Source: Nioella nitratireducens (lineage in GTDB: Bacteria; Pseudomonadota; Alphaproteobacteria; Rhodobacterales; Rhodobacteraceae). From it: a DNA stretch of 64,000 bases. Position 1 is the stretch's first letter. Every line of letters starts with the position of its first letter. The translations under genes and the position numbers were made by a program. The notes below the pieces were generated by a model. The model searched no databases. It was not told the origin of the DNA and saw nothing but the letters and a program-made list of their open reading frames with translations. Shown here in pieces: positions 17,945 through 27,808 of this stretch. Where the stretch lies: the NCBI RefSeq assembly GCF_001879715.1, contig NZ_MNBW01000001.1, positions 186,001-250,000 on the forward strand. Reading direction: 5' to 3'.

Positions 17945-18825
17945 TGCATCCCGCTCCTTCCGTCATCATCTTCACCACCTTTTCCGGCCTCGGCTTCGGC
18001 CTGCTGCTGTTCCTTGGACTTGGCCTGCCGCCCGTCACCGGCTGGGTGGCGTTTTTCCTCTATGCCATCGCCTATGCCTGCGCCGTCGGCGGCCTGCTCG
18101 CCTCCACCTTCCACCTCGGTCACCCCGAGCGCGCGCTCAAGGCTTTCACCCAATGGCGCACAAGCTGGCTCAGCCGCGAGGCGTGGCTTTCGGTTGCGGC
18201 CCTGCTGGTGATGGGGATCTACGCCTTTGCCGCTGTTTTCCTCGATACGCGCCTGACCCCGGTCGGCATTCTCGGCGCGGCCCTGTCCCTCGCCACCGTG
18301 TCCAGCACCTCGATGATCTACGCCCAGCTCAAGACCGTGCCGCGCTGGCATCACTGGCTGACGCCGGCGCATATGCTTGGCCTGTCCCTCGCGGGCGGCG
18401 CGCTGCTGGCAGGTCAGATGACCGTCGCGGCTGCCCTGCTCGCCGTGGCGGCCGCCGTGCAGGTGGCCCATTGGCAGGTGGGCGACAGCGCGCTTGCCCG
18501 CTCGGGCACCAACCTTGCATCCGCCACCGGCCTCGGCGCGCCCGGCCGCGTCCGCGCGTTCGAGCCCCCCCATACCGGCACCAACTACCTGCTTCGGGAA
18601 TTTGTCCATGTCGTGGGCCGCAGGCATTCCCGCAAGCTGCGCCTGATCGCGCTGACCTTCGGCTACGGCCTGCCGGTGGTCCTGCTGGTGATCCCCGCCG
18701 CGCCGCATCTCTTGGGCGCGCTCGCCATCCTCAGCCATCTGGCCGGCATTCTCGCCTCGCGCTGGCTGTTCTTCGCAGAGGCGGAACATGTGGTCGGGCT
18801 CTACTACGGCAAACGCGCCGCCTGA
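17944..18825 (+). CDS. soeC: Membrane anchor subunit, DmsC/SoeC-type
   Basis: A 293-residue integral membrane protein with about eight hydrophobic helices and no large soluble domain, of the DmsC family of quinol/quinone-reactive anchors. It starts with PSVIIFTTFSGLGFGLL, and the block LASTFHLGHPERA is typical for DmsC. It attaches SoeAB to the cytoplasmic face of the inner membrane and exchanges electrons with the quinone pool. TGATG overlap with soeB. The operon probably ends here; the convergent regulator gene stops 49 bp downstream. Confidence 0.88.
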   Translation: MHPAPSVIIFTTFSGLGFGLLLFLGLGLPPVTGWVAFFLYAIAYACAVGGLLASTFHLGHPERALKAFTQWRTSWLSREAWLSVAALLVMGIYAFAAVFLDTRLTPVGILGAALSLATVSSTSMIYAQLKTVPRWHHWLTPAHMLGLSLAGGALLAGQMTVAAALLAVAAAVQVAHWQVGDSALARSGTNLASATGLGAPGRVRAFEPPHTGTNYLLREFVHVVGRRHSRKLRLIALTFGYGLPVVLLVIPAAPHLLGALAILSHLAGILASRWLFFAEAEHVVGLYYGKRAA

Positions 18826-18874
18826 TCCGTCTTTCTGGCCCGGACAGTTCAGGCGGGCGCGGGTGGAAGCCCCC

Positions 18875-19348
18875 TCAGAAAGCCTGATCCTTGACCGCCT
18901 CCATCGACACATGGGTCGAGGTATGCCCGACATGCGGAAAGGCCGAGATCACCTCGCCCAACACCCGCCGATAGTCCCGAATATCCCGCGTGCGCACCTT
19001 CAACAGGTAATCGAACGCCCCGGCGATCATGTGCGCCTGCTCGATCTCGGGCACCCCCAAGGTCGCGGCGTTGAACGCCTTGAGCGCCGCCTCGGTCGTG
19101 TCCGTCAGCCGCACCTCGACAAAGGCGACGTGGTTACGCCCCAGCTTGGCCGGGTCAACCGCGGCCCGAAAGCCGCGAATGACCCCCTCTTTGCGCAGAC
19201 GATTGACCCGCATCTGGCACGGCGTCTTGGACAGCCCGATCCGCGAGGCGATCTCGGTGACCGGCATCCGCCCATCGGCGAGCAGCAAATCGACGATCTT
19301 CCTGTCAAACTGGTCCAGTTGGCTTTCCTTGCTCACAATTTCACCCAT
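18875..19348 (-). CDS. putR: Lrp/AsnC-family regulator, PutR-like
   Basis: A 157-residue Lrp/AsnC regulator: an N-terminal helix-turn-helix (LDQFDRKIVDLLLADGRMPVTEIA, then GLSKTPCQMRVNRLRKEGVI) and a C-terminal RAM ligand-binding domain (HVAFVEVRL...AFDYLLKVRTRDI). The open frame runs on into the putA coding region, but MGEIVSKESQ at 19348 is the proper start. It is divergent from putA with 117 bp between starts. In alphaproteobacteria such as Agrobacterium and Rhodobacter the corresponding gene, putR, activates putA in response to proline. The same role is inferred here from position; binding was not tested. Confidence 0.88.
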   Translation of the reverse strand: MGEIVSKESQLDQFDRKIVDLLLADGRMPVTEIASRIGLSKTPCQMRVNRLRKEGVIRGFRAAVDPAKLGRNHVAFVEVRLTDTTEAALKAFNAATLGVPEIEQAHMIAGAFDYLLKVRTRDIRDYRRVLGEVISAFPHVGHTSTHVSMEAVKDQAF

Positions 19349-19389
19349 GTTACCTTTTTCACGGAAAAATTTAGGTCTGTTCGCCCGAA

Positions 19390-19403
19390 TTCGCAATAAC
19401 GAA
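19390..19403. promoter_or_regulatory. Palindromic site in the putR-putA intergenic region
   Basis: TTCG-N6-CGAA lies about midway between the divergent starts, next to AT-rich runs (TTTTTCACGGAAAAATTT). Lrp-type regulators bind degenerate palindromes of this size in AT-rich DNA, so it is a candidate PutR site. Evidence is positional only. Confidence 0.3.
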
Positions 19404-19465
19404 AGGCAACCTGCCTGTTGATTGCGTGATACCTTCAGGACATCTCCTGCTTTTCGAGGTTTGAC

Positions 19466-22400
19466 ATGCCGACCCTTGCCAACCTGCGCGCCACGATCCG
19501 CGCCGATCATCTCGCCGACGAGGCCGCCCTGCTCTCTCGCCTGACCGCCGCGCTTGCCCCCGACGAGGCCGCCCGCGCCCGCATGGCCGACTCCGCCGCC
19601 GGGCTGGTCAACGCCATCCGCCATGACAGCCGCCCCGGTTTGATGGAGGTCTTCCTCGCCGAATACGGCCTCTCGACCGAAGAGGGCGTTGCCCTGATGT
19701 GTCTGGCCGAGGCCCTGTTGCGGGTGCCCGACGCCGAGACCATGGACGCGCTGATCGAAGACAAGATCGCGCCATCGGAATGGGGCAAGCATCTTGGCCA
19801 CTCCACCTCGTCGCTGGTAAACGCCTCGACATGGGGCCTGATGCTGACTGGCAAGGTGCTCAAGGACAACGCCGAGCCGGGCCTGACCGCGACCCTGCGC
19901 AGCGCCGTGCGCCGCCTTGGCGAACCGGTCATTCGCCGCGCCGTGCAGCGCGCGATGAAAGAAATGGGTCAGCAATTCGTGCTCGGCGAAACCATTGCCG
20001 AGGCCGTCAAGCGCGGGCGCCCCAAGACCGCGCAGGGGTTTACCTATTCCTATGACATGCTGGGCGAGGCGGCGATGACCGCCGACGATGCCCAGGCCTT
20101 TTTCGACGCCTACAAGGATTCGATCGACAGACTTGCCGCCGAGGCCAGGTCAGACGACATCCGCAACAACCCCGGCATCTCGATAAAGCTGTCGGCGCTG
20201 CATCCGCGCTACGAGGAAACCAAGACCGCCCGCGTGATGGAAGAACTCGTCCCCCGCGTGCTGGACTTGGCCCGCGACGCCAAAGCCGCTGGCATGGGTC
20301 TCAACATCGACGCGGAAGAGGCCGACCGCCTCGACCTGTCGCTCGACATCATCGAAGCCGTTTTGCGCGACGACAGCCTTGCCGGGTGGGACGGGTTCGG
20401 CGTCGTGGTGCAGGCCTATGGCAAGCGCGCGCCCGCCGTCATCGACTGGCTCTATACGCTGGCCAGCGAGCTCGACCGCAAGCTGATGGTCCGGCTGGTG
20501 AAAGGCGCCTATTGGGACACCGAGATCAAGCGCGCACAGGTCGAGGGGCTGCCGGGCTTCCCGGTCTACACGCGCAAACCTGCGACCGACGTGGCCTATT
20601 TGTGCTGTGCCCGCAAGATGCTGCGCTATTGCGACCGCATCTATGGCCAGTTCGCCACCCACAACGCCCATTCCGCGGCGGCAATCCTTGAAATGGCCGA
20701 GGATTTCGACAGTTTCGAATTCCAGCGCCTGCATGGCATGGGCGAGGCGCTGCACGACATCCTGCACAAGCGCAACGATACCCGCTGTCGGATCTACGCC
20801 CCCGTTGGCGCCCATCGTGACTTGCTGGCCTATCTCGTGCGCCGCCTGCTGGAAAACGGCGCCAACAGCAGCTTCGTGAACCAGATCGTCGATGAAAACG
20901 TGCCCGCCACCGTGGTCGGGGCCGACCCCTTTGTGCAACTCGAAGAGGCCGCGAAACACCCCGCCCCCGGCGTCATCGACCCGCCGGACCTCTACGGCAA
21001 CCGCCGCAATTCCAAGGGCTTCGACCAGCACAACCGCGACGACCTCGACGCCATCGAGGCCGCCCGCACCCCCTTTGCCACCCATGTCTGGGACGCGGCC
21101 CCCGTGTTGGCCGGCCCTGTGCAGGGCGAGACCGCCCAAGAAGTGCGCAACCCCGCCCGCCCCGACGATCTGGTCGGCCACGTCAGCGAATCGACCGAGG
21201 CCGACGTGGAAACCGCCCTCAGCTCGGCCCGCATCTGGGACGCCCCCGCCGCCGACCGGCGCGCGGCGCTGCTCAAGGCCGCTGATCTCTACGAGGACCA
21301 CTTCGGCGAAATCTTCGCCGTGCTGTCGCGCGAGGCGGGCAAATCGCTGCTCGATGCCATCGCCGAACTGCGCGAAGCGGTGGATTTCCTGCGCTACTAC
21401 GCCGATCAGGCGACAGATGATGCGCCGCGCGGCATCTTCACCTGCATCTCGCCGTGGAACTTTCCCCTCGCCATTTTCACTGGGCAGATTTCGGCGGCGC
21501 TGGCCGCCGGAAACGCGGTGTTGGCGAAACCGGCGGAAACCACCACGCTCATGGCCTCCATCGGGGTGCGCCTGATGCACGAGGCGGGGGTGCCCCGCCA
21601 CGCGCTGCAATTGCTGCCCGGTCGCGGCAGCCGCATCGGCGGGCTCTTGACCGGCGACGCGCGGGTCGCGGGCGTGTGCTTCACCGGCTCCACCGCCACG
21701 GCACAGCGCATCAACCGCACCATGGCCGACAGCATCGCCCCGCACGCGCCACTTATCGCGGAAACCGGTGGTCTCAACGCCATGATCGTCGACTCTACCG
21801 CGCTGCCCGAACAGGCGGTGCGCGATATCGTGGCCTCAAGCTTCCAGTCGGCCGGCCAACGCTGCTCGGCCCTGCGCTGCCTCTACGTGCAAGAGGATAT
21901 AGCCCCGAGCTTCCTCAAGATGCTGACCGGCGCGATGGATGAACTCAGGGTTGCCGACCCATGGGCGATCGACACCGATATCGGCCCGATCATCTCGGTC
22001 CCCGCCCGCGACGACATCGCCGCCTATGTCGAGGCCGCCCGCGCCGAAGGCCGCCTGCTGCACGAAATCACCGCCCCCGCCGATGGCGCCTTCCTCGCCC
22101 CCGTGGCGATCAAGGTGAACGGTATCGAGGATCTGGAGAAAGAGGTCTTCGGCCCGGTCCTGCATGTCGCCACCTTCAAGGCCGAGGCCATCGACAAGGT
22201 GATTGCATCGGTCAACGGCAAGGGCTTCGGCCTGACCTTCGGCCTGCACACCCGTATCGACGACCGCGTGCAGCATGTGACCGAGCGGCTCAAGGTCGGC
22301 AATATCTACGTCAACCGCAACCAGATCGGCGCCATCGTGGGCAGCCAGCCCTTCGGTGGCGAGGGGCTGTCAGGCACTGGCCCCAAGGCGGGTGGCCCGG

Positions 22401-22930
22401 CCTATGTGGCCCGCTTCCGGGCCCAAAGCCACGCCACCCTGCCCCTGCCTGCCGCCACCCCCGCCGATCCTGCCGAGGTGCAACATGCGCTCGACGCCGC
22501 CCCCACCGACACGCTGGTGCGACGCTCCACCACCAGCCTGCCGGGCCCCACGGGCGAGTCGAACCGCCTGTCGATCTTCCCGCGGGGCACGGTCTTGTGC
22601 CTCGGCCCCACTGCCGACGCCGCGGCCGAGCAGGTCAGGCTGGCCGAATGGGCCGGGTGTCAGGCCGTGGCCGTCGCGCCGGGGGCCGCCATCGACGGGC
22701 GGCTCTCGCCGACGGCGCTGGCCGATCTGCAGGGTCTCGCCGTGGTCGCCTTTGACGGGCCAGAGGCCGAGGCGCGCGCGATCCGTCAGACGCTGGCGGC
22801 CCGCGACGGGCGACTCATCCCGATGGCATCGCGCACCGATCTGGCCGCGCTCTGCCGGTTGGAACGCCACATCTGCATCGACACCACGGCGGCAGGTGGA
22901 AACGCCTCGCTGCTGGCGGCGGCAAGCTGA
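19466..22930 (+). CDS. putA: Bifunctional proline dehydrogenase / P5C dehydrogenase
   Basis: Oxidises proline to glutamate in two steps on one 1154-residue polypeptide. The N-terminal half is the FAD-dependent proline dehydrogenase barrel (SIKLSALHPRYEE near residue 240, GVVVQAYGKRA near 315, RLVKGAYWDTEIKRAQ near 345). The second half is an NAD-dependent glutamate-semialdehyde dehydrogenase with SPWNFPLAIFTGQ, ETGGLN and the catalytic Cys in SAGQRCSALR. A C-terminal segment of about 110 residues follows the catalytic modules. No ribbon-helix-helix DNA-binding domain is present at the N-terminus, so unlike E. coli PutA it cannot repress its own gene, which fits control by the divergent PutR-like protein. 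Confidence 0.96.
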   Translation: MPTLANLRATIRADHLADEAALLSRLTAALAPDEAARARMADSAAGLVNAIRHDSRPGLMEVFLAEYGLSTEEGVALMCLAEALLRVPDAETMDALIEDKIAPSEWGKHLGHSTSSLVNASTWGLMLTGKVLKDNAEPGLTATLRSAVRRLGEPVIRRAVQRAMKEMGQQFVLGETIAEAVKRGRPKTAQGFTYSYDMLGEAAMTADDAQAFFDAYKDSIDRLAAEARSDDIRNNPGISIKLSALHPRYEETKTARVMEELVPRVLDLARDAKAAGMGLNIDAEEADRLDLSLDIIEAVLRDDSLAGWDGFGVVVQAYGKRAPAVIDWLYTLASELDRKLMVRLVKGAYWDTEIKRAQVEGLPGFPVYTRKPATDVAYLCCARKMLRYCDRIYGQFATHNAHSAAAILEMAEDFDSFEFQRLHGMGEALHDILHKRNDTRCRIYAPVGAHRDLLAYLVRRLLENGANSSFVNQIVDENVPATVVGADPFVQLEEAAKHPAPGVIDPPDLYGNRRNSKGFDQHNRDDLDAIEAARTPFATHVWDAAPVLAGPVQGETAQEVRNPARPDDLVGHVSESTEADVETALSSARIWDAPAADRRAALLKAADLYEDHFGEIFAVLSREAGKSLLDAIAELREAVDFLRYYADQATDDAPRGIFTCISPWNFPLAIFTGQISAALAAGNAVLAKPAETTTLMASIGVRLMHEAGVPRHALQLLPGRGSRIGGLLTGDARVAGVCFTGSTATAQRINRTMADSIAPHAPLIAETGGLNAMIVDSTALPEQAVRDIVASSFQSAGQRCSALRCLYVQEDIAPSFLKMLTGAMDELRVADPWAIDTDIGPIISVPARDDIAAYVEAARAEGRLLHEITAPADGAFLAPVAIKVNGIEDLEKEVFGPVLHVATFKAEAIDKVIASVNGKGFGLTFGLHTRIDDRVQHVTERLKVGNIYVNRNQIGAIVGSQPFGGEGLSGTGPKAGGPAYVARFRAQSHATLPLPAATPADPAEVQHALDAAPTDTLVRRSTTSLPGPTGESNRLSIFPRGTVLCLGPTADAAAEQVRLAEWAGCQAVAVAPGAAIDGRLSPTALADLQGLAVVAFDGPEAEARAIRQTLAARDGRLIPMASRTDLAALCRLERHICIDTTAAGGNASLLAAAS

Positions 22931-23005
22931 CAGAGGCGGCGCCGCTTCCCCCCTCTGCCAGGCGGTCATCCCCGATGCCCTCCTGCCAGAGGCGAAGTGG
23001 CGCCC

Positions 23006-25573
23006 CTACCGCCGCCGCAGCGTCTTCACCGCTTCCGGAACCGCGATCAGCGGCAGCGCCAGCAGGCCGATCAACTGCCAATGGTTCCCCCCAAGCGGCA
23101 CGGTGCGCAACAACACCTGCAAGGGCGGCCAATAGACCGCCGCCACCTGCGCCCCCAGCATGGCGAACAGCGCCAGCAAGAGCATCGGGTTGGACAGCAG
23201 CCCGATGCGCCAGCACGGCTTGCGGAACGACCGGAAGGCGAACACGCTCGCCTTCTCGAACACCACGATCGCCGTGAAGGCCGCTGTCCGGGCCAGCGCC
23301 TCGCCCTGCGGCAGCAACGTGTAGAACAGCCACAGCGCCGCCGCGCCGGAATAGGCCCCGAAGGCAAGGATCGTCAGGAACCCGGCCCGCCCCAGAATGC
23401 CCTGCGCCAGCGGCCTCGGCGGGCGCTCCATCTGGTCACGCGTCGCCTTTTCCAGCCCAAGAGCCACCGCCGTCACGCCATCGGTGATCAGGTTCATCCA
23501 CAGGATCTGGGTCGCCAGCAGGATCAGCGGCCCCCCGATCAACAGGTTGGCCAGGATCGCCACCACCTCGCCCGCGTTCGACGACAGCAGGTAGCGCACG
23601 AACCGTTGCACGTTCTCGAACTGCCGCCGCCCTTCCTTCACCACCCGCACGATGGTGGCGAAATTGTCGTCCAGCAGCACCAGATCGGCGGCATCCTTGG
23701 CCACGTCCGTACCACGAATACCCATGGCCACGCCGATATCGGCCCGCTTCAGCGCCGGCGCGTCGTTCACCCCGTCGCCGGTCATTGCCACGATCTGCCC
23801 CTCGGCCTGCAACGCCTCGACCAGCCGCATCTTATGGGCGGGCGCGGTGCGGGCAAAGATCACGTCCTGCCGCAGCAGCGCGCGCAGGCTCGGGTCGTCG
23901 GCCCGGTCCACATCGCGCCCGGTCGCCACCGTGGCGACCGGCAGACCGATGGCCTTGGCGATAGCCTGTGCGGTCACCGGGCTGTCGCCAGTGATCAGGA
24001 TCACCCGGATACCCGCCGCCCGACAGGCCGCCACCGCGCCACGCACCTCGGGCCGGGGCGGGTCGATCATGCCCACAAGCCCAAGGAAGGTCAGCTCCGC
24101 CTCGGGCGCATCGGCGGTGGCGGCGGGGCCGACGGCCAGCGCCATCACCCGCAGCCCCTCTGCCGCCATCCCGCCATAGGCCGCCTCGACCCGGTCGCGC
24201 ATCGCGGCGTCCAGATCCTGCGCCCCGTCAGGCGCGGCCACGCGGTCGCAAATGTCGAGGATCGCCTCCGGGGCCCCCTTCGAGAACATGCGCATCCCGT
24301 CCTTGCCCGCAACAACGACGCTCATCCGCTTGCGCTCGCTGGTAAACGGCACCTCGTGCAGGGGCGGGGCATCCTCGGGCAGCGGCGTCCAGCCCTTGTA
24401 GGCCAGCACCATCAGCGCGCCCTCGGTGGGGTCGCCCACCATCTGCCATGCGTCCCCCTCGCGCAGCAACTCGGTATGGGTGCAGGTGATCGCGCACTCA
24501 AGCAGGTCCGACAGGGTCGGGTCATCGCCATGACGCAATGGCCCCTCTGGCCCCTCGATCCGCCCCGCCGGGTCATAGCCGGTCCCGCTGACCGTCAGCA
24601 CCCGTCCATCGGCCCGCCAGATCTGCGCTGCCGTCATCTTGTTCTCGGTCAGCGTGCCGGTCTTGTCCGTGCAGATCACCGAGGCCGCGCCAAGCGTCTC
24701 CACCGCCTGCAAACGCCGCGCCAACGCGTTGTGTCGCACCATTGCCGCGGCGCCAAGCGCCAACGTGATCGTGACCACGGCGGGCAGGCCCTCGGGCACG
24801 ATGGCCACCGCCAGCGACAGCCCCGTCATCACCATGTCGATCGGGTCTTGCCCCACCACCGTCCCGGCCAGCACCACCAGCGCCCCCAGCCCCAGCGAGG
24901 CAATGCCCATCTGCCGGGCCAGCCGCGCCAATTGCCGTGACAGATGCGTGGTCTTTTCACCGACCGATCCCGTCAGTTCGGCGATCTGGCCAAATTCGGT
25001 CGCGCTGCCGGTGGCCGTCACCACGCCCTCGGCGCGGCCATGCACCACCGAGGTGCCCATGAAAAGCCGCCCGTTGCCGTCCCCGTCCCCATCTTTGTCC
25101 ACCGGGGCCGATTCCCCGGTCAGCACGCTTTCATCAACGCGCAGCTGCAACCCGGTCTGCACCGCGATGTCGGCGGGCACCCGGTCGCCCGCTTCCAGCA
25201 CCACCAGATCGCCGGGCACGATCTGCGCCGCATCCAGCATCCTCTGGCGCCCGTCCCGCACCACCCGCGCCTTGACATCCAGCATCTTGCGCAACGCAGC
25301 AAGCGCCGTCTCGGCCCGCCATTCCTGTACGAAGCCAAGCACGCCATTGAGCAGCACAACCAGCCCGATGGCCAGCACATCGACATATTCCCCTAGAAAG
25401 GCCGCAATCGCCATCGCCGCGATCAGGACCAGCACAAGCACGCCGGTGAATTGCCGCAGCAGGATGCGCAGGGGCGAAATCGGTGTCGCTTCGATCAGGC
25501 TGTTCGGTCCGTATTTTTCCAGCCGGAGGGCCGCCTCGCGGCTGCTGAGACCTTGCGACGTCGGGATGCTCAT
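23006..25573 (-). CDS. P-type cation-transporting ATPase (P2A, Ca2+-type)
   Basis: An 855-residue ion pump. The actuator TGES, the phosphorylation site [12 protein letters not shown], and the hinge [12 protein letters not shown] are intact. Helix M4 carries [10 protein letters not shown] and M6 carries [13 protein letters not shown], the ion-binding pattern of P2A Ca2+-ATPases (PacL/SERCA-like). About ten transmembrane segments are visible, and the N-terminus ([18 protein letters not shown]) is the typical cation-ATPase N-domain. The open frame extends further upstream, but the ATG at 25573 has AGGAG in front and leads directly into the conserved domain. Ca2+ export is the likely role; Mn2+ or Na+ cannot be excluded. 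Single gene, divergent from the next dehydrogenase. Confidence 0.9.
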   Translation of the reverse strand: MSIPTSQGLSSREAALRLEKYGPNSLIEATPISPLRILLRQFTGVLVLVLIAAMAIAAFLGEYVDVLAIGLVVLLNGVLGFVQEWRAETALAALRKMLDVKARVVRDGRQRMLDAAQIVPGDLVVLEAGDRVPADIAVQTGLQLRVDESVLTGESAPVDKDGDGDGNGRLFMGTSVVHGRAEGVVTATGSATEFGQIAELTGSVGEKTTHLSRQLARLARQMGIASLGLGALVVLAGTVVGQDPIDMVMTGLSLAVAIVPEGLPAVVTITLALGAAAMVRHNALARRLQAVETLGAASVICTDKTGTLTENKMTAAQIWRADGRVLTVSGTGYDPAGRIEGPEGPLRHGDDPTLSDLLECAITCTHTELLREGDAWQMVGDPTEGALMVLAYKGWTPLPEDAPPLHEVPFTSERKRMSVVVAGKDGMRMFSKGAPEAILDICDRVAAPDGAQDLDAAMRDRVEAAYGGMAAEGLRVMALAVGPAATADAPEAELTFLGLVGMIDPPRPEVRGAVAACRAAGIRVILITGDSPVTAQAIAKAIGLPVATVATGRDVDRADDPSLRALLRQDVIFARTAPAHKMRLVEALQAEGQIVAMTGDGVNDAPALKRADIGVAMGIRGTDVAKDAADLVLLDDNFATIVRVVKEGRRQFENVQRFVRYLLSSNAGEVVAILANLLIGGPLILLATQILWMNLITDGVTAVALGLEKATRDQMERPPRPLAQGILGRAGFLTILAFGAYSGAAALWLFYTLLPQGEALARTAAFTAIVVFEKASVFAFRSFRKPCWRIGLLSNPMLLLALFAMLGAQVAAVYWPPLQVLLRTVPLGGNHWQLIGLLALPLIAVPEAVKTLRRR

Positions 25574-25740
25574 CTGAAACGCTCCTGGGGCGGGGTGCCC
25601 GATCCTTGCCAGCAGAGCCTGCCCACCACCTTGACCGATATCAACGTGACGCGCCGTCATGGGGTTGCCCAGCGCCGCATATCCCGCGATGAAGGGAAAA
25701 AGGGGCCGGATGGGTGCCCCGCGACCGGAGGGATTGATCA

Positions 25741-26625
25741 ATGGCAAAAGTAGCATTTCTTGGGCTTGGCGTGATGGGCTACCCGATGGCGGGGCATCTC
25801 AGGGCCGCGGGCCATGACGTGACCGTCTACAACCGCACCGCCGCAAAAGCCGACGCATGGGTCGCGCAGCACGGCGGCGCGATGGCGGCCACCCCGCGCC
25901 AGGCGGTCGCGGGCTGCGATCTCGTGATGTGTTGCGTGGGCAACGACGATGACCTGCGCTCGGTGGTGACAGGCGACGACGGGGCGCTGGCCGGGTTGGG
26001 CACGGGCGCCATCTTCGTCGATCACACCACGGTCTCGGCCATCGTGACGCGCGAGTTGGCGGCCCTTGGCGCCCAGCAGGGCGTCGCATGGGTCGATGCG
26101 CCGGTGTCGGGCGGGCAGGCCGGGGCCGAGAACGGCCAGCTTGCCATCATGTGCGGCGGCGAGCAGGCCGCCTATGACGCCGCCGTGCCGGTGATGAACG
26201 CCTATGCCAAGGCCACGGACCGCTTCGGCGACGTCGGCGCGGGCCAGTTGACCAAGATGGTCAACCAGGTCTGCATCGCCGGGCTGGTGCAGGCGGTGTC
26301 CGAAGGGCTGTTCTTTGCCATGAAGGCCGGGCTCGACGCCAAGAAGGTGGCGGGGCTGGTATCCCAGGGCGCGGGCGGCTCGTGGCAATTGGCCAACCGG
26401 GCCGACACCATGGTGGACAACCATTTCGAGCACGGCTTCGCCGTGGACTGGATGCGCAAGGACCTGGGCATCGCGCTGGAACAAGGCAAGGAGATGGGTC
26501 TGTCGCTGCCGGTGACAGCCATTGTCGACCAGTTCTATGCCGAGGTGCAGCAATTGGGCGGCGGCCGGTGGGACACGTCGAGCCTGATCCAGCGGTTCCG
26601 CAAGATGCACGGCGAAGACATCTGA
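25741..26625 (+). CDS. 3-hydroxyisobutyrate/tartronate-semialdehyde-type dehydrogenase
   Basis: A 294-residue NAD(P)-dependent beta-hydroxyacid dehydrogenase. The N-terminus has the Rossmann motif FLGLGVMGYPMAGHL; the substrate loop reads DAPVSGGQAGAENGQL (near residue 119-134), and the catalytic Lys is in GQLTKMVNQ near residue 170. These blocks place it with MmsB, GarR and succinic-semialdehyde reductases, and the exact substrate is not decidable. There is no valine-catabolism or glycolate neighbour to guide it. The gene is followed after about 50 bp by the second copy of the hairpin/GAGTATTTTTA module. Confidence 0.87.
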   Translation: MAKVAFLGLGVMGYPMAGHLRAAGHDVTVYNRTAAKADAWVAQHGGAMAATPRQAVAGCDLVMCCVGNDDDLRSVVTGDDGALAGLGTGAIFVDHTTVSAIVTRELAALGAQQGVAWVDAPVSGGQAGAENGQLAIMCGGEQAAYDAAVPVMNAYAKATDRFGDVGAGQLTKMVNQVCIAGLVQAVSEGLFFAMKAGLDAKKVAGLVSQGAGGSWQLANRADTMVDNHFEHGFAVDWMRKDLGIALEQGKEMGLSLPVTAIVDQFYAEVQQLGGGRWDTSSLIQRFRKMHGEDI

Positions 26626-26675
26626 GGTTTCGGGCGGCCTGACGGCCACCCGACCCGCAAAGCGCCCGGTCTCAA

Positions 26676-26740
26676 CCCCCCAAGGGGGCCTCGCCCGGAC
26701 GCTGCCTGCGGCGCGAGTATTTTTACCAAGAAGAAGGAGA
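26676..26740. repeat. Hairpin plus GAGTATTTTTA module, copy 2
   Basis: Contains CCCCC-CAA-GGGGG (26676-26688), then GAGTATTTTTACC from 26715 and AAGAAGAAGGAGA ending at 26740. It shares the order and the last ~24 bp with the copy at 4333-4411. The AAGGAGA end is 7 nt upstream of the mnmH start and serves as its ribosome binding site, so the repeat both may terminate the upstream gene and supplies the translation signal of the downstream one. Confidence 0.6.
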
Positions 26741-26746
26741 ACGGAT

Positions 26747-27808
26747 TTGGCGGTGGAGCTTGGCGATCTGTGGCAGGCGGGCTGGCAGCGGTTCGATACC
26801 CTGATCGACGTGCGCGCCCCGGCGGAATTTGCCGAGGATCACGTTCCGGGGGCCGTGTCCATGCCGGTGCTGTCGGACGCGGAGCGCGCGCGCGTCGGCA
26901 CGATCTACAAGCAGGACAGTCCGTTTGCCGCGCGCAAGATCGGCGCGGCGCTGGTCGCGCGCAATGCCGCCCGCCATATCGAAAAGCGCCTGATGGCCCA
27001 TGATGGCGGCTGGCAGCCCTTGGTCTATTGCTGGCGCGGCGGGCAACGGTCCAATGCCTTCGCGACGATCCTCGAGCAGATTGGCTGGCGGGTGCAGGTC
27101 GTCGAGGGCGGCTATCGCAGCTACCGCCGCAAGGTGGTCGCGGCGTTGTACGAACAGGCCCTGCCCTTTCGGTTGATCCGGCTCGACGGCAATACCGGCA
27201 CCGCCAAGACGGCACTGTTGCCGCTCTTGGCCAAGCGGGGGGTGCAAGTCGTCGATCTTGAGGGGCTGGCGGGCCATCGCGGCTCGATCCTCGGGGCGAC
27301 GGCGGGGGGGCAGCCCGCGCAAAAGGGGTTCGAAAGCGCCCTCATCGACGCGCTGCGCCCGCTGGACCGCGACCGTCCGGTGGTGGTCGAGGCGGAATCG
27401 GCGCGCATCGGCAACCTGCGCCTGCCGCCCGCTCTGTGGAAAGCGATGATCGCCGCGCCGCGCGTGGTGGTCGAGGCCCCTTTGGCGGCCCGAGCGACCT
27501 ACCTGGCCGAGGCCTATGCCGACCTGCTGGCCGAACCCGCAGAACTGATCGAGCTGTTGGCCGGGTTGCGTGCGCTGGTGGGGGCCGAACGGGTGGCCCA
27601 TTGGCAAGACCTGACCCGCGCCGCCGCGTGGCGCGATCTGGCGGCGGAACTGGTCACGCATCACTACGACCCGGCCTATGCCCGGGCGCGCGCGCGCGAC
27701 GATGCGCCGGTGGCCGCGACGGTGACGAGCGCAGGCTTGTCCGGGGCAGACCTGCCCGATCTCGCCGACCGCCTGAGCGACGCGCTAAACGAGGTCGATG
27801 CGGGGTGA
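26747..27808 (+). CDS. mnmH: tRNA 2-selenouridine synthase
   Basis: Replaces sulfur by selenium in the wobble 2-thiouridine of tRNAs for Lys, Glu and Gln, through a geranylated intermediate, using selenophosphate. The 353-residue protein has an N-terminal rhodanese domain (LIDVRAPAEFAEDHVPGA at residues ~19-36, active Cys in YCWRGGQRSNA near 95) and a C-terminal P-loop-like domain with GNTGTAKTALL. The start is unusual: TTG at 26747 is preceded by AAGGAGA; GTG two codons on is an alternative. It is convergent with selD, and the two coding regions overlap by 24 bp on opposite strands. Confidence 0.92.
   Translation: MAVELGDLWQAGWQRFDTLIDVRAPAEFAEDHVPGAVSMPVLSDAERARVGTIYKQDSPFAARKIGAALVARNAARHIEKRLMAHDGGWQPLVYCWRGGQRSNAFATILEQIGWRVQVVEGGYRSYRRKVVAALYEQALPFRLIRLDGNTGTAKTALLPLLAKRGVQVVDLEGLAGHRGSILGATAGGQPAQKGFESALIDALRPLDRDRPVVVEAESARIGNLRLPPALWKAMIAAPRVVVEAPLAARATYLAEAYADLLAEPAELIELLAGLRALVGAERVAHWQDLTRAAAWRDLAAELVTHHYDPAYARARARDDAPVAATVTSAGLSGADLPDLADRLSDALNEVDAG

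Noticed and set aside
19349-19975. N-terminal extension of the Lrp-type regulator into putA
   Set aside because: The extra part is antisense to putA; the helix-turn-helix protein starts naturally at 19348.
22931-23005. Intrinsic terminator after putA
   Set aside because: GC-rich symmetrical bases (CAGAGG/CCTCTG) are present but there is no T-run on either strand.
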